Shown: in pieces, positions 7,614 through 16,753 of the stretch | Numbering within the stretch: the first letter of the stretch is position 1 | Layout: the number at the start of each line of letters is the position of its first letter | DNA from: Kordia sp965224175 | Lineage (GTDB): Bacteria > Bacteroidota > Bacteroidia > Flavobacteriales > Flavobacteriaceae | Assembly: GCF_965224175.1 (NCBI RefSeq) | Contig: NZ_OZ245041.1 | Coordinates: 1,240,001 to 1,304,000 of the forward strand | DNA length: 64,000 nucleotides | Direction: 5' to 3' | The notes under the pieces: model-generated | Database searches by the model: none | What the model was told of the DNA's origin: nothing | What the model saw: only the letters and a program-made list of their open reading frames with translations | Made by a program: the position numbers and the translations under genes

Positions 7614-9134
7614 ATGACAAAGAAAATTATGAATATAAAAAAATTGTTCTTCCTATTTGTTGTTATTTCTGTAGTAACGGTAAGCTGTACAGATCAAGAT
7701 GACAATCAGTTTAGCGTATCTTCAAGTTTAGAAGTTCAGGACTTTGTATGGAAAGGACTAAACCTATGGTATTTTTGGCAGGGAGAAGTTCCAGATTTAG
7801 CTGATAGCAAGCTTGATGATAGTGAGGGTTATGTTTCATTTTTGAGTAGTTATCCTAATCCTGCTGATTTATTTGAACATTTACGTCATCCTGACGATCG
7901 TTTTAGTGTAATTGTTGATGATTACGATAATTTACAAGCTTCACAACAAGGAAACTCTGATTCTAATGGAGCAGACGTTCGTTATATTTTCCTTAATAGC
8001 GGAAGTCCAGAAGTAATTGGATATGTACGTTATATTGTACCTGGTTCTGATGCTGATGGAAAAGATATTCGTCGTGGAGACATTATTTATGCCGTTGATG
8101 GACAAAGTTTATTCTTTAATTCTTCAACCGATAATAATTTAAACTTACTTGATGCGACATCATACACGTTTAATTTAGCTGATCTGACAGTTACTGGCGA
8201 TGTACGTTCTATTACTCCAAATGGTAGAGATATTGCTTTGACAAGAACAAATCTTACTGAAAATCCGATTCTATTGAGTTCAACTATTGATGTTGGAGCT
8301 AAAAAAGTTGGATACATCATGTACAACCAATTTATCTCTAATTTTGATACACAATTAAATGGTGTCTTTGCAGATTTTCAAGCGCAAGGTGTTACAGACT
8401 TGGTGTTAGATTTTCGTTACAATCCAGGAGGTTTTGTAAGTAGCGCTATTAATATTGGAAGTATGGTTACTGGACAGTTTGAAGGACAACTATTTACAAA
8501 ATTCAGATACAACGATAAAATTCAACCAATTCTTACGGATGCTCAAGAAAACCGTTATTTTAGAAATACGTTAAGTTCTGGGGCAGCTATTAGTAGTTTA
8601 GGTTTATCTAAAGTATATGTAATAACTACAGGAAGTACAGCTTCTGCAAGCGAATTGGTAATTAATTCTTTAGAACCTTATATTGATGTTGTACAGGTAG
8701 GAACGACAACAACTGGAAAAAATGAAGCATCTGTTTCTTTATATGATTCTCCATCTTGGACATTTGGTGACGAACAATTAAACCCTAACCATAAATGGGC
8801 AATGCAACCTTTAATTTCTCGCTTAGAGAATAGCGCTGGTTTCTCAAATTATACAGACGGATTGAATCCTGATATTGTTCTTGCTGAAGATTTAACAAAT
8901 TTGGGCGTTTTAGGTGATGAAACTGAACCTTTACTAGCTGCTGCTTTAATGGATATTGCTGCTGCAGGAAGACCTTCAGGTATTAATGAATCTAGAAATT
9001 CAGTTATTCCAATTGAAGGTATTACAGATACTAAATTACGTAGAATCACAGGAAATCGTATGTATATCGATTTAAATGTTGGCGATAGTGATGATGCACT
9101 ACAAAATCATAAGTTGATTCTTCCTCAGGAATAA
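7614..9134 (+). CDS. Secreted S41-family (C-terminal processing) peptidase lipoprotein
   Basis: 506 residues with a lipoprotein signal (VTVSC). A helical N-terminal region (LEVQDFVWKGLNLWYFWQGEVPDLA) is followed by a PDZ-like segment around residues 110-170 (YIVPGSDADGKDIRRGDIIYAVDG) and the S41 core. The catalytic Ser344 in TASASE and Lys369 in TTGKN are 25 residues apart, as in the Ser/Lys dyad of Tsp/CtpA. It should cleave proteins in the periplasm or at the outer membrane surface. A second ATG (7629) is an equally good start. It is divergent from the sigma operon. Strong family call; substrate unknown. Confidence 0.93.
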   Translation: MTKKIMNIKKLFFLFVVISVVTVSCTDQDDNQFSVSSSLEVQDFVWKGLNLWYFWQGEVPDLADSKLDDSEGYVSFLSSYPNPADLFEHLRHPDDRFSVIVDDYDNLQASQQGNSDSNGADVRYIFLNSGSPEVIGYVRYIVPGSDADGKDIRRGDIIYAVDGQSLFFNSSTDNNLNLLDATSYTFNLADLTVTGDVRSITPNGRDIALTRTNLTENPILLSSTIDVGAKKVGYIMYNQFISNFDTQLNGVFADFQAQGVTDLVLDFRYNPGGFVSSAINIGSMVTGQFEGQLFTKFRYNDKIQPILTDAQENRYFRNTLSSGAAISSLGLSKVYVITTGSTASASELVINSLEPYIDVVQVGTTTTGKNEASVSLYDSPSWTFGDEQLNPNHKWAMQPLISRLENSAGFSNYTDGLNPDIVLAEDLTNLGVLGDETEPLLAAALMDIAAAGRPSGINESRNSVIPIEGITDTKLRRITGNRMYIDLNVGDSDDALQNHKLILPQE

Positions 9135-9154
9135 TTTAAATAAAAATATATTTT

Positions 9155-9190
9155 AAAAACGCTTCTAAAAAGTTAGAAGCGTTTTTTTTG
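9155..9190. terminator. Terminator after the S41 peptidase gene
   Basis: AAAACGCTTCTAA pairs with TTAGAAGCGTTTT around AAAG, followed by a T run, 20 bp after the plus-strand stop codon. The A run on the other side makes it potentially bidirectional. Confidence 0.85.
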
Positions 9191-9270
9191 TCAAATAGAT
9201 TTGCAGAGAAGTTTTTATAATATCCATAAAACTACAATTAGACAATATGCTAAATCTCAAAATACAAAAG

Positions 9271-11277
9271 CTACTCTTTAAGTACTTTTATACATTGTTT
9301 TGTCTCTCCAATTTGTATCATAACAAAATACAAACCACTGGAAAGATGTTGAAAATCTATCTGTTCCGCATGTTGCTTTTGCAATTTTTTAAAAGTTATA
9401 GATTGCTCAATCTTACGACCAAATACTGAATATATATGCATAGTAACATCTCCTGTAAATTGATTGTCAATATTTAAAAAACCTGTTTCTGTAATAGGAT
9501 TAGGATAAATCTGTATACTCAAATCAGATGCGTTTACATTAGGCACACTCAAGTTTGTAGCATCTGATTCAAATGCACCTATATCAATATGCGTATTACT
9601 TAAGATTCTATCATTTTCATAATAATCTAGCTCGTTTACAGCATAAAATCCGGCTAAATATGCAGGTGTTAATACTGTTGTGCTTGGCTTTCCTGCATTC
9701 ACTGCCATAGACGTATTGGAGATCCTAAAATTGTCATTACTAACATCTATAAAATCAGGAGTACCAAAAGACGAATTTGTACTATTATATAGCATGCTTC
9801 CTTCTGAGATGACAAGATTATTCTGATTTCCATCATCTGCAAAAAATAAATTATGGCTCATCTCAAAATTTTCAACCATTACTGTTTCCAAAGGATCACC
9901 CGCAAAAGGAACAGCACTTACAATTCCTCCTAAAGATTGTTCTTCTATATATACAATATTATTAAAAAATGCATTGTTTTGAGATCTACTCACTGTGACT
10001 TGATATCCTAAAATAAAGTCAGATCCTAGCATTTTTCCTTCTCCATTTTTGTAAATTGTATTGTTTCTTATTTCACAATCTTTTACTGTACTCAGCGCAT
10101 TTCCTTGTGATACATTAGGTTCATTTAATTTTGAACCAATAGTGATTCCGTTTAAAAGGTTTTCAGTTGTGATATTATTAATTACTTTAACGTTTGAAGC
10201 ACTAAATTCATTCATAAAACTTCCTCCATTTTCACAGCCAACAGAAATACCAACATCACTGCCTTTTACAAAATTTCTTTCAATAACCACATCACGGCAG
10301 CCATCACAATAAATGCCAGCAGCAGCAAAATCTGGTTGGTTGGAATTAATCACTCTGTTGAATCTTACAATTCCGTTTCTCGCTTGATTTTTACCAGGAT
10401 CCATTGGATCACATATTACAGGATTTACACTAAAATCACAATCTTGAACTTCTGGATAATATCCAGCAATTGCAATTCCAATATTGCCATTATCCGATAA
10501 TACATTATTTTCAATTCTAAAACCATCTATATATCCTGTGACCGTAATGTTTTCAGCAAATCCGTTTATCATATCGTTTATAGTGTTATTTTCAATCACT
10601 AAGTTTGTTATAGGTCCATCATTTTCGTTCCCTTCAACGATTATTCCTGCAGAAATTGCTGATCCAGAAGGTATTGTATCTTCATTTAAAGTCCATCCCA
10701 TATTTTTTAAGGCGCAGTTTTTCACTGTAATCGAATCTCCCATTCCAAATATTTTCATTCCAACGCCATTAATTCCCCAATTTTGCTCAAGTAATACATT
10801 ATCAACTTCTAATTGGTTATTGTTCTTAAAATTTAGGAGAAATAATGCAGGAGTATTTACATCTAAACTCCCTTGAAAAGTTATATTTTTTACGGTTATA
10901 TCCGTAGATTCATTCAATGTGAAAAGTGTATTAAAACTACCTTGCCACGGATCTAAAGCTTTAATAACTGCATTATTATTTCCCCAAGAATCGAAAGTTA
11001 GATTGTATTTCTTATTTCCTTCTCCACCAATAAAAATACCTTCAGTTCTGGCAAAATCTCCTTTTAAAAATACTGTGGTCAATGAACCATTGGGATCATT
11101 TGCTATTCCGAATATAATATTGTTCAAGAAATAGTCTAAACTATATGGATTATTCATTGTACCCGCATCTGATTCTGTAGTAGCCGACCCATTTTCATCG
11201 ATGTAGTAATTGACTTGCGCATGAAGAGATATACATAGAATTAAAAATGTAGTGAGGAATAAGTATTTTTTCTTCAT
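9271..11277 (-). CDS. Secreted right-handed beta-helix protein with T9SS sorting domain
   Basis: 668 residues: signal peptide ending SLHAQ, then about 500 residues of parallel beta-helix character, with repeated strands of the kind ITVKNITFQG, LVIENNTIND, VVIERNFVKGS and CEIRNNTIYKNG, each turn about 20-25 residues. The C-terminal 80 residues are a type A T9SS sorting domain (IQIYPNP, FGRKI, LSSGLYFVMIQIG, IKVLKE). It should be exported through T9SS and attached to the cell surface. The fold is shared by pectate lyases and other polysaccharide-active enzymes, but no catalytic residues can be assigned. Monocistronic, convergent with the protease gene. Confidence 0.85.
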   Translation of the reverse strand: MKKKYLFLTTFLILCISLHAQVNYYIDENGSATTESDAGTMNNPYSLDYFLNNIIFGIANDPNGSLTTVFLKGDFARTEGIFIGGEGNKKYNLTFDSWGNNNAVIKALDPWQGSFNTLFTLNESTDITVKNITFQGSLDVNTPALFLLNFKNNNQLEVDNVLLEQNWGINGVGMKIFGMGDSITVKNCALKNMGWTLNEDTIPSGSAISAGIIVEGNENDGPITNLVIENNTINDMINGFAENITVTGYIDGFRIENNVLSDNGNIGIAIAGYYPEVQDCDFSVNPVICDPMDPGKNQARNGIVRFNRVINSNQPDFAAAGIYCDGCRDVVIERNFVKGSDVGISVGCENGGSFMNEFSASNVKVINNITTENLLNGITIGSKLNEPNVSQGNALSTVKDCEIRNNTIYKNGEGKMLGSDFILGYQVTVSRSQNNAFFNNIVYIEEQSLGGIVSAVPFAGDPLETVMVENFEMSHNLFFADDGNQNNLVISEGSMLYNSTNSSFGTPDFIDVSNDNFRISNTSMAVNAGKPSTTVLTPAYLAGFYAVNELDYYENDRILSNTHIDIGAFESDATNLSVPNVNASDLSIQIYPNPITETGFLNIDNQFTGDVTMHIYSVFGRKIEQSITFKKLQKQHAEQIDFQHLSSGLYFVMIQIGETKQCIKVLKE

Positions 11278-11423
11278 GATTTCTGTTTTTGAATATGTTA
11301 GCAGTATCTATAAGATGAATCTATCTATCTATATATGCTATTACTAAATTTACAAAAACATACTATAATACAGAATCTTATTGTAAGATATTTCTTTTGA
11401 ATTTTTCAAACCCAACACCGACA

Positions 11424-11454
11424 AACAAAAAAGCCATTGGTTTCCCAATGGCTT
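11424..11454 (-). terminator. Terminator of the B12 receptor gene
   Basis: AAGCCATTGG pairs with CCAATGGCTT around a 4-nt loop; read on the minus strand it is followed by a T run. It lies 26 bp past the receptor stop codon. Confidence 0.85.
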
Positions 11455-11479
11455 AAAACTTATGATATTTAAATAAACT

Positions 11480-13342
11480 CTACAGGTTCAAAGAAAATCC
11501 AATACGTACGTTAGTACCTCTGGTAGTGAATCCTGTAATTTCTGTATATTCTTCGTTGAATATATTTGATACTGTTAAAAATCCGCTGATGCGTTCATTA
11601 AATTTATGATTTACATTCGCTCCGATTAAGTTGAAAGACTCCAACGTTACATCTTGAAATGTTGAAAAATCTGTGTCTAAACGCTCAGATGTAAATTGGT
11701 ATGATAAACCAGCGTTTGTTCTAGATGAAAATGCATATCCAACGTTTAAGTTTGCTTTGTGTTTTGGTATACGCAATACTTTTACATCTTTTTTCTCTGT
11801 AAATGTATAGTTTGCATCTACTGTTAAGTTTTCAATTGGAGTTGCTGCAACTTCAAATTCGAAACCATTTACTGTAAATTCATCTTGTACGTTTTGGTAT
11901 TCACCTGCAAATGTTGTGAAATCAGTAACTACATAGTTGATAAAGTTTTCTTCTTTTCTGTTAAAGTAAACAGCGCTAGCACGTAACTTTTCAGATAATT
12001 TCACTTCTACTCCACCTTCTATCGTTGTATTTTCTTCTGGCTCTAAGTTTGGATTTGGTCCAAAGTTTCCAAATAATTGCGATAATGTTGGTGCAATAAA
12101 TGATGTGCTATAAGAAGCAAATACTTTTGCATAACCTTTACCTAATGGCATACGGTACGATGGGTTTAAGTTGTATGTAAAGTGTGTTCCGTATTCACTG
12201 TGGTTGTTTAAACGTCCACCAGCATTTACATTCAATCCGAAATCAGAAACATATACTACATTTACATATGGATCTACAATTGAAGAAGACTGCTCTTCAG
12301 TAAAAACGGTTTGATTGTCAATATAATTTAAACCAACAACTGTGTAAAATTTGTTATTAAAGTTGTACTTATTAAAGATATCTAACGCGATTGTTTCACC
12401 TTCAAAAGTAGATGGGAAATTTGATTTAAATTCACGATCTATCTTTGTATAAGCAGCGTTCATTGTTACACTACCATTTTTGTACGTATACTTTGGCGCA
12501 ACTCCAAAACGGTATTGCTCACTTTCTCCACTATAGTCAGCATCAACTCTTGGTGAAGAACTATCAAAATCATTTTTGAATTTGTCCATGTTTCCAAAAA
12601 TGCTTGCTTCAAAAGCATCTGAAAATTTATAACCAACACGAACATTTGTATTGATACGTGAAAAACGATCACTTTCTTCTCCAATTACAGCAGATAAACC
12701 GTCTGTATTTTGGTGACCAAAACCAACTACATATGATATATCATCTACAGTTCCGTCAATACGAGCACTGTTTGAGAAATCATTAATGTTGTAATCAGAA
12801 TCATCTTGTGATTGGTTTGTTCCGAAAGAGCTATTTACGCGTAACGCAATCGTATCTTCTGAAGCTTTTTTAGTAGTAATACTAATCACTGCAGTAGCTG
12901 CTCCACTTCCGTAAAGTGTACTAGAAGCTCCTTTAATAATTTCGATAGATTCAATTTGATCTAAAGCAACCAAACGTAAATCGAAGTCATTTGCGATAGA
13001 TGAAGGGTCATTTACCTGAATTCCATCAATCATAATCAATACTTGGCGGTTGTTTCCTCCACGTACAAAATAACTTAGATTTTGTCCTGCATTACTTCTA
13101 CTTCCCAAGATTTCAATTCCGCTTTTAGTATTGATTACTTCAGCAACGGTTTTACCTTGGTTTCTTTTAATTTCTTCACTAGAAATAGTGATTACTGTTT
13201 TTCCTGAATTCTCACGTTTCAATGCGTGACGTGAATCAGAGATGACAACTTCATCAAGTTTTTCAGTTTCATCTTGTTGTTGTGCAAATACAGCAGTACA
13301 AGCCAAAAACAAGGCACTAACAGATAGTACTGTTCTTTTCAT
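11480..13342 (-). CDS. btuB: TonB-dependent outer-membrane receptor, probably for cobalamin
   Basis: 620 residues with signal peptide (ending AVFAQQ), a plug domain with TonB-box-like EVVIS and the RGGNNRQVLIMIDGIQVND and GAAT/ISITT segments, and a 22-strand barrel domain ending NVRIGFSLNL. At about 600 residues it has the BtuB size rather than the 1,000 residues of SusC proteins, and it lacks the carboxypeptidase-like N-terminal domain. The cobalamin riboswitch directly upstream on the same strand identifies the substrate class as cobalamin or a corrinoid. Repression by B12 is expected. Confidence 0.92.
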   Translation of the reverse strand: MKRTVLSVSALFLACTAVFAQQQDETEKLDEVVISDSRHALKRENSGKTVITISSEEIKRNQGKTVAEVINTKSGIEILGSRSNAGQNLSYFVRGGNNRQVLIMIDGIQVNDPSSIANDFDLRLVALDQIESIEIIKGASSTLYGSGAATAVISITTKKASEDTIALRVNSSFGTNQSQDDSDYNINDFSNSARIDGTVDDISYVVGFGHQNTDGLSAVIGEESDRFSRINTNVRVGYKFSDAFEASIFGNMDKFKNDFDSSSPRVDADYSGESEQYRFGVAPKYTYKNGSVTMNAAYTKIDREFKSNFPSTFEGETIALDIFNKYNFNNKFYTVVGLNYIDNQTVFTEEQSSSIVDPYVNVVYVSDFGLNVNAGGRLNNHSEYGTHFTYNLNPSYRMPLGKGYAKVFASYSTSFIAPTLSQLFGNFGPNPNLEPEENTTIEGGVEVKLSEKLRASAVYFNRKEENFINYVVTDFTTFAGEYQNVQDEFTVNGFEFEVAATPIENLTVDANYTFTEKKDVKVLRIPKHKANLNVGYAFSSRTNAGLSYQFTSERLDTDFSTFQDVTLESFNLIGANVNHKFNERISGFLTVSNIFNEEYTEITGFTTRGTNVRIGFSLNL

Positions 13343-13367
13343 TTAATTTTCGTTTTATGGGAATAAA

Positions 13368-13383
13368 GTATGGGTTTCCATAC
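13368..13383 (-). promoter_or_regulatory. Hairpin between the riboswitch and the receptor start
   Basis: GTATGG and CCATAC pair around a 4-nt loop, 26 bp before the receptor ATG and downstream of the B12 box. It is the likely expression platform, either a terminator-like stem (read on the minus strand it is followed by TTT and an A/T-rich stretch) or a sequestor of the ribosome binding region. Confidence 0.5.
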
Positions 13384-13423
13384 GCAAACTTTTATCCCGA
13401 AAGTTTGACATTAACTACGAAAC

Positions 13424-13630
13424 TTGGCAGGTCTCCTGACTTACAATTTGCTATATACCTTCCCGAATATTCAGTGGTCATGTAGTTATAGCAACTCATT
13501 GTTGTAATGAGGTACTGAACAATGCTCAGTACATGCTTACAGTTGCGGGAACAGTTCAAGAATGAAGGTGCGTTACCTTTTCACTTGATTCCCTTTTAAT
13601 TCGAGAACACTAATGTATGCTCGAAACCAA
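13424..13630 (-). ncRNA. Cobalamin (B12) riboswitch
   Basis: Read on the minus strand, the 3' end carries the B12 box AAGTCAGGAGACCTGCC (complement of 13426-13442), an essentially canonical match. Upstream come the conserved core blocks GGGAATCAAGTGAAA, then AACTGTTCCCGCAACTGTAAGC, and a long helix formed by GAGCATTGTTCAGTACCTC-type arms. Order and spacing match adenosylcobalamin riboswitches. It precedes the TonB receptor gene on the same strand, so bound cobalamin should switch off receptor synthesis. Confidence 0.95.
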
Positions 13631-13689
13631 AATTCGGCGCAAAAATAAACATTCTTTAGAATCTATCTATATAAAAGATGAAATAATAT

Positions 13690-13697
13690 TACTTTTG
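13690..13697 (+). promoter_or_regulatory. -7 promoter element of the B12-binding lipoprotein gene
   Basis: TACTTTTG matches TAnnTTTG exactly, 23 bp upstream of the ATG at 13720. The divergent transcript starting here does not include the riboswitch, so the binding protein, permease and perhaps ATPase are not under the same aptamer. Confidence 0.6.
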
Positions 13698-13719
13698 AAA
13701 AAATTAGCAAAACCATTTT

Positions 13720-14886
13720 ATGCAACCTATCAAATCTATTTACTGTTTACTATTAGCACTTTGTATACTTTCTTTTTCGTGTAAAACAGACAAGAAAGAA
13801 GAAAAGCTTCCAATTTCTAACACTTCCGAAAAAAGTATAAGTACACTTCAACATGCCAAAGGATTTACTGTAGAGAAACAAGGTGATTTGACAGTTATAA
13901 AAGTATTATCGCCTTGGCCAGATGCTGATAAAGATTTTACGTATGCACTTATTCCAAAAGAAAAAGCAGCTACAATGACTTTAGATCGTAATGCATATGA
14001 TGCCATTGTATTGACACCTATTGAACGTATTGTAGTTACCTCAACTACGCATATTCCAACCTTAGAAATGCTTGATGTAGAACATACTTTGATTGGTTTT
14101 CCTGATACAGATTATATTTCTTCTGAAAAAACACGTGCTCTAATAGATGCTGAAAAAGTAAAAGACATTGGACAAAATGATCAAATTAATATAGAGTTAC
14201 TTATTGATTTACAACCTGAATTGGTAATTGGTTTTTCTATTAATAATGCAAATTCAACCTATAAAACCATTCAAAAAGCTAAAATTCCTGTTGTATATAA
14301 TGGCGATTGGACAGAAGGAACTCCTTTAGGAAGAGCTGAATGGATTCACTTTTTTGCACCGTTTTTTCATAAAGAAGCAAAAGCCACTGAAGTATTCAAT
14401 ACCATCAAAGAAAATTATAATGAAGCTAAGAAACTAGCACTAAAAGCAACAAAAAAACCTACTATTCTAGCAGGCGCTATGTATAAAGATATTTGGTATT
14501 TACCAGCTGGCGAAAGTTTTCAAGCACAGTATTTGATTGATGCTAATGCAGATTATCTATGGAAAGATTCCGAAGGAACAGGAAGTTTGTCGTTAAGTAT
14601 TGAAAGTGTATTGGATAAAGGTTCTGAAGCAGATATTTGGATAGGTCCAGCGCGTTTTAAGACGTATGCTGATATGGAAAAAGCAAGTAAACATTATACA
14701 CAGTTTGCTCCTTTTAAAAATAAAAAAATATATTCAACTGCAAATACTATTGGAAAAACTGGCGGTACTATGTATTATGAATTAGCGCCAACACGACCAG
14801 ATATTGTGTTAAAAGATATTATCAAAGCGATTCATCCTGAGATTTTACCAACATACGAACCTTACTTTTTTAAACCATTACTATAG
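13720..14886 (+). CDS. btuF: ABC transporter substrate-binding lipoprotein (BtuF/FepB type)
   Basis: 388 residues with a lipoprotein signal (LSFSC, Cys21). The body is the two-lobed helical-backbone type III binding protein: IERIVVTSTTHIPTLEMLDVEHTLIGFP, then LQPELVIGFSINN, then a second lobe with GGTMYYELAPTRPDIVLKDI. At about 390 residues it is longer than E. coli BtuF (266), as in Bacteroidota homologues. It abuts the permease gene with no gap. Position next to the riboswitch-controlled receptor suggests cobalamin; an iron-siderophore substrate cannot be excluded from sequence alone. Confidence 0.88.
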   Translation: MQPIKSIYCLLLALCILSFSCKTDKKEEKLPISNTSEKSISTLQHAKGFTVEKQGDLTVIKVLSPWPDADKDFTYALIPKEKAATMTLDRNAYDAIVLTPIERIVVTSTTHIPTLEMLDVEHTLIGFPDTDYISSEKTRALIDAEKVKDIGQNDQINIELLIDLQPELVIGFSINNANSTYKTIQKAKIPVVYNGDWTEGTPLGRAEWIHFFAPFFHKEAKATEVFNTIKENYNEAKKLALKATKKPTILAGAMYKDIWYLPAGESFQAQYLIDANADYLWKDSEGTGSLSLSIESVLDKGSEADIWIGPARFKTYADMEKASKHYTQFAPFKNKKIYSTANTIGKTGGTMYYELAPTRPDIVLKDIIKAIHPEILPTYEPYFFKPLL

Positions 14887-15918
14887 TTGGCTGAACAAAA
14901 ATCATATCGCTTCACGTTTATCGTACTTATTTTTATATTGATTGGTTGTTTTCTGATGAATATAAGTTTAGGTTCTGTGGGAATTCCGCTTGAAGGTATT
15001 TTTGCAGCATTTACGGGTGGAGAAATTGAAAAGGAAACTTGGCGTATTACTATTTTAACTATACGCTTACCTAAAGCAATTGCTGCAATTTTGGTTGGTT
15101 TCGGATTATCTTTAAGCGGTTTATTAATGCAAACATTGTTTCGAAATCCGCTTTCTGGTCCTTTTGTTTTAGGCTTGAGTTCTGGAGCCAGTTTGGGCGT
15201 TGCTTTACTCATTATGGGCGCTTCTATTTTTGGTGGTTTTTTAGGTACTTTTTTAATGTCAGGCTATAGTTTAGTGATTGCTGCAAGTTTGGGAAGTTTT
15301 TTAGTGTTGCTAACAGTTATGGCGGTTTCTTTTCGTGTAAAAGATACCATGTCTATCCTCATTATAGGTTTGATGTTTGGAAGTATTACAGGCGCTATTG
15401 TTAGCGTACTTACGTATTTTAGTGATGCTGAAGAATTAAAACAATTCTTAATGTGGACTTTAGGTTCATTAGGAAATTTAAGTTGGGAAGAGTTGAGTAT
15501 TTTAAGTTTTTTAATTCTTACTGGAATTCTTCTAAGTATTGCTTCTGTAAAACCTTTGAATGCTTTCCTATTGGGTGAAAATTATGCTCGTAGTTTGGGA
15601 ATCAACATCAAACAATCGCGTTATTTTATCATTATTGCTACAAGTTTGATGGCGGGAAGTTGTACTGCTTTTGTGGGACCTATTGCTTTTATAGGACTTG
15701 CGATTCCGCATATAACACGTTTGTTTTTTAACACTACAAATCATAAAATTTTAGTTCCGAGTGTCTGTTTGATTGGTGGTATTTTAATGCTGATTTGTGA
15801 TAGTATTGCACAAGTTCCGTTTCATGAGCTTACACTTCCTATCAACGCAATTACTTCTATGATTGGTGCGCCTGTTGTTATTTGGTTGTTAGTTAGAAAA
15901 CGAAAAATGATTTTTTGA
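14887..15918 (+). CDS. btuC: FecCD/BtuC-family ABC transporter permease
   Basis: 343 residues, nearly all hydrophobic, with about ten transmembrane helices. It has the FecCD family blocks RLPKAIAAILVGFGLSLSGLLMQTLFRNPLSGPFVLG, and FVGPIAFIGLAIPHITRLFF, the latter containing the cytoplasmic coupling helix region. The TTG start immediately follows the stop of the binding-protein gene, so translation is coupled. Imports cobalamin (or a siderophore) with the ATPase encoded at 16754. Family sure; substrate by context. Confidence 0.92.
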   Translation: MAEQKSYRFTFIVLIFILIGCFLMNISLGSVGIPLEGIFAAFTGGEIEKETWRITILTIRLPKAIAAILVGFGLSLSGLLMQTLFRNPLSGPFVLGLSSGASLGVALLIMGASIFGGFLGTFLMSGYSLVIAASLGSFLVLLTVMAVSFRVKDTMSILIIGLMFGSITGAIVSVLTYFSDAEELKQFLMWTLGSLGNLSWEELSILSFLILTGILLSIASVKPLNAFLLGENYARSLGINIKQSRYFIIIATSLMAGSCTAFVGPIAFIGLAIPHITRLFFNTTNHKILVPSVCLIGGILMLICDSIAQVPFHELTLPINAITSMIGAPVVIWLLVRKRKMIF

Positions 15919-15939
15919 TCAGACACGCTTTACTTTTAG

Positions 15940-16055
15940 ATTTTTAGAACGCTTTCGCTATTAGAATCAAGATCGCTTCGCTAGTAGATTTTAGACATAT
16001 TGGATACGTTCATTACGAGAAGCATAGCGACGTGGTAATCTGTTTCTTTCTTAAT
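15940..16055. repeat. Degenerate dispersed-repeat remnant
   Basis: Between the permease and the next gene the sequence holds short GC-richer blocks with internal echoes: ACGCTTTCGCTATTAGA and TCGCTTCGCTAGTAGATTT, then ATTACGAGAAGCATAGCGACG followed by TGGTAATCT. These resemble the REP-like intergenic elements common in Flavobacteriaceae and differ in composition from their AT-rich surroundings. No ORF or intact inverted repeat was found. Confidence 0.4.
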
Positions 16056-16070
16056 AGTATTTTTTTGTTT

Positions 16071-16616
16071 TTAAAGCATTTCACTTTTAGACACGTTAAG
16101 TTTCATAACTTTTTCTTCAATCTTTGAAAGGTTTAAAATATCCATCTCTGAATATGAATCCTTTTTTGTTGTTTTAATATATTCGAATAAATATTTTATT
16201 TCTTCCAAAGACCAATCATATTTATCATTAATAATAAACTTGGTATCATTTATTGTTAATCTAAGTTCACAATCAAATCCAGAGCGAGAAGCTGTATTTT
16301 TAAGAATAGCATTTGTGTTTGTGAGTCTAGTTTCTTTTATGAGCTCCTTAGTTCCTTTATAATATCTTATCCTAACAATTTCAGAATCAGAGAAAAAATC
16401 AACCAGATATAATCTAGTTTTTCTAATTTCCAAAAAAAGTAAAGGTGTAGAACAAAGAAGAAATATTCCCATAAACATTAGAGTTTTTTCAAATTTCCCC
16501 TCTATAATGATGAATATAAAAAATACAAATAGAATAAAACAAAGAGTAAATATATAAGTTAATACTCTTTTCCTAAACGAAGTTGCTGTATGAGTAATAT
16601 CTATTTTTTTCTTCAT
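16071..16616 (-). CDS. Hypothetical two-TM membrane protein, antisense within the B12 transporter locus
   Basis: 181 residues: two hydrophobic helices (about 18-37 and 45-63) followed by a cytoplasmic domain of about 110 residues (SDSEIVRIRYYKGTKELIKETRLT and ELRLTINDTKFIINDKYDWSLEEIKYLFEYI). The look is that of small PH-like or DUF-type membrane proteins with no catalytic motif. It sits on the opposite strand between the permease and the ATPase gene, next to a repeat remnant, which suggests a later insertion. Function unknown. Confidence 0.65.
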   Translation of the reverse strand: MKKKIDITHTATSFRKRVLTYIFTLCFILFVFFIFIIIEGKFEKTLMFMGIFLLCSTPLLFLEIRKTRLYLVDFFSDSEIVRIRYYKGTKELIKETRLTNTNAILKNTASRSGFDCELRLTINDTKFIINDKYDWSLEEIKYLFEYIKTTKKDSYSEMDILNLSKIEEKVMKLNVSKSEML

Positions 16617-16753
16617 TTAATTTACCAAAATAAGTTGTATATAATCGATAAATACTTCATCGTGAATTGATGGAAAACCAAATATAAGGAGTTTGTTTGA
16701 GAGATGTTGAAATAAATTTAGCAGCGTGATCTCAATATCGAAAAGTAAATAAT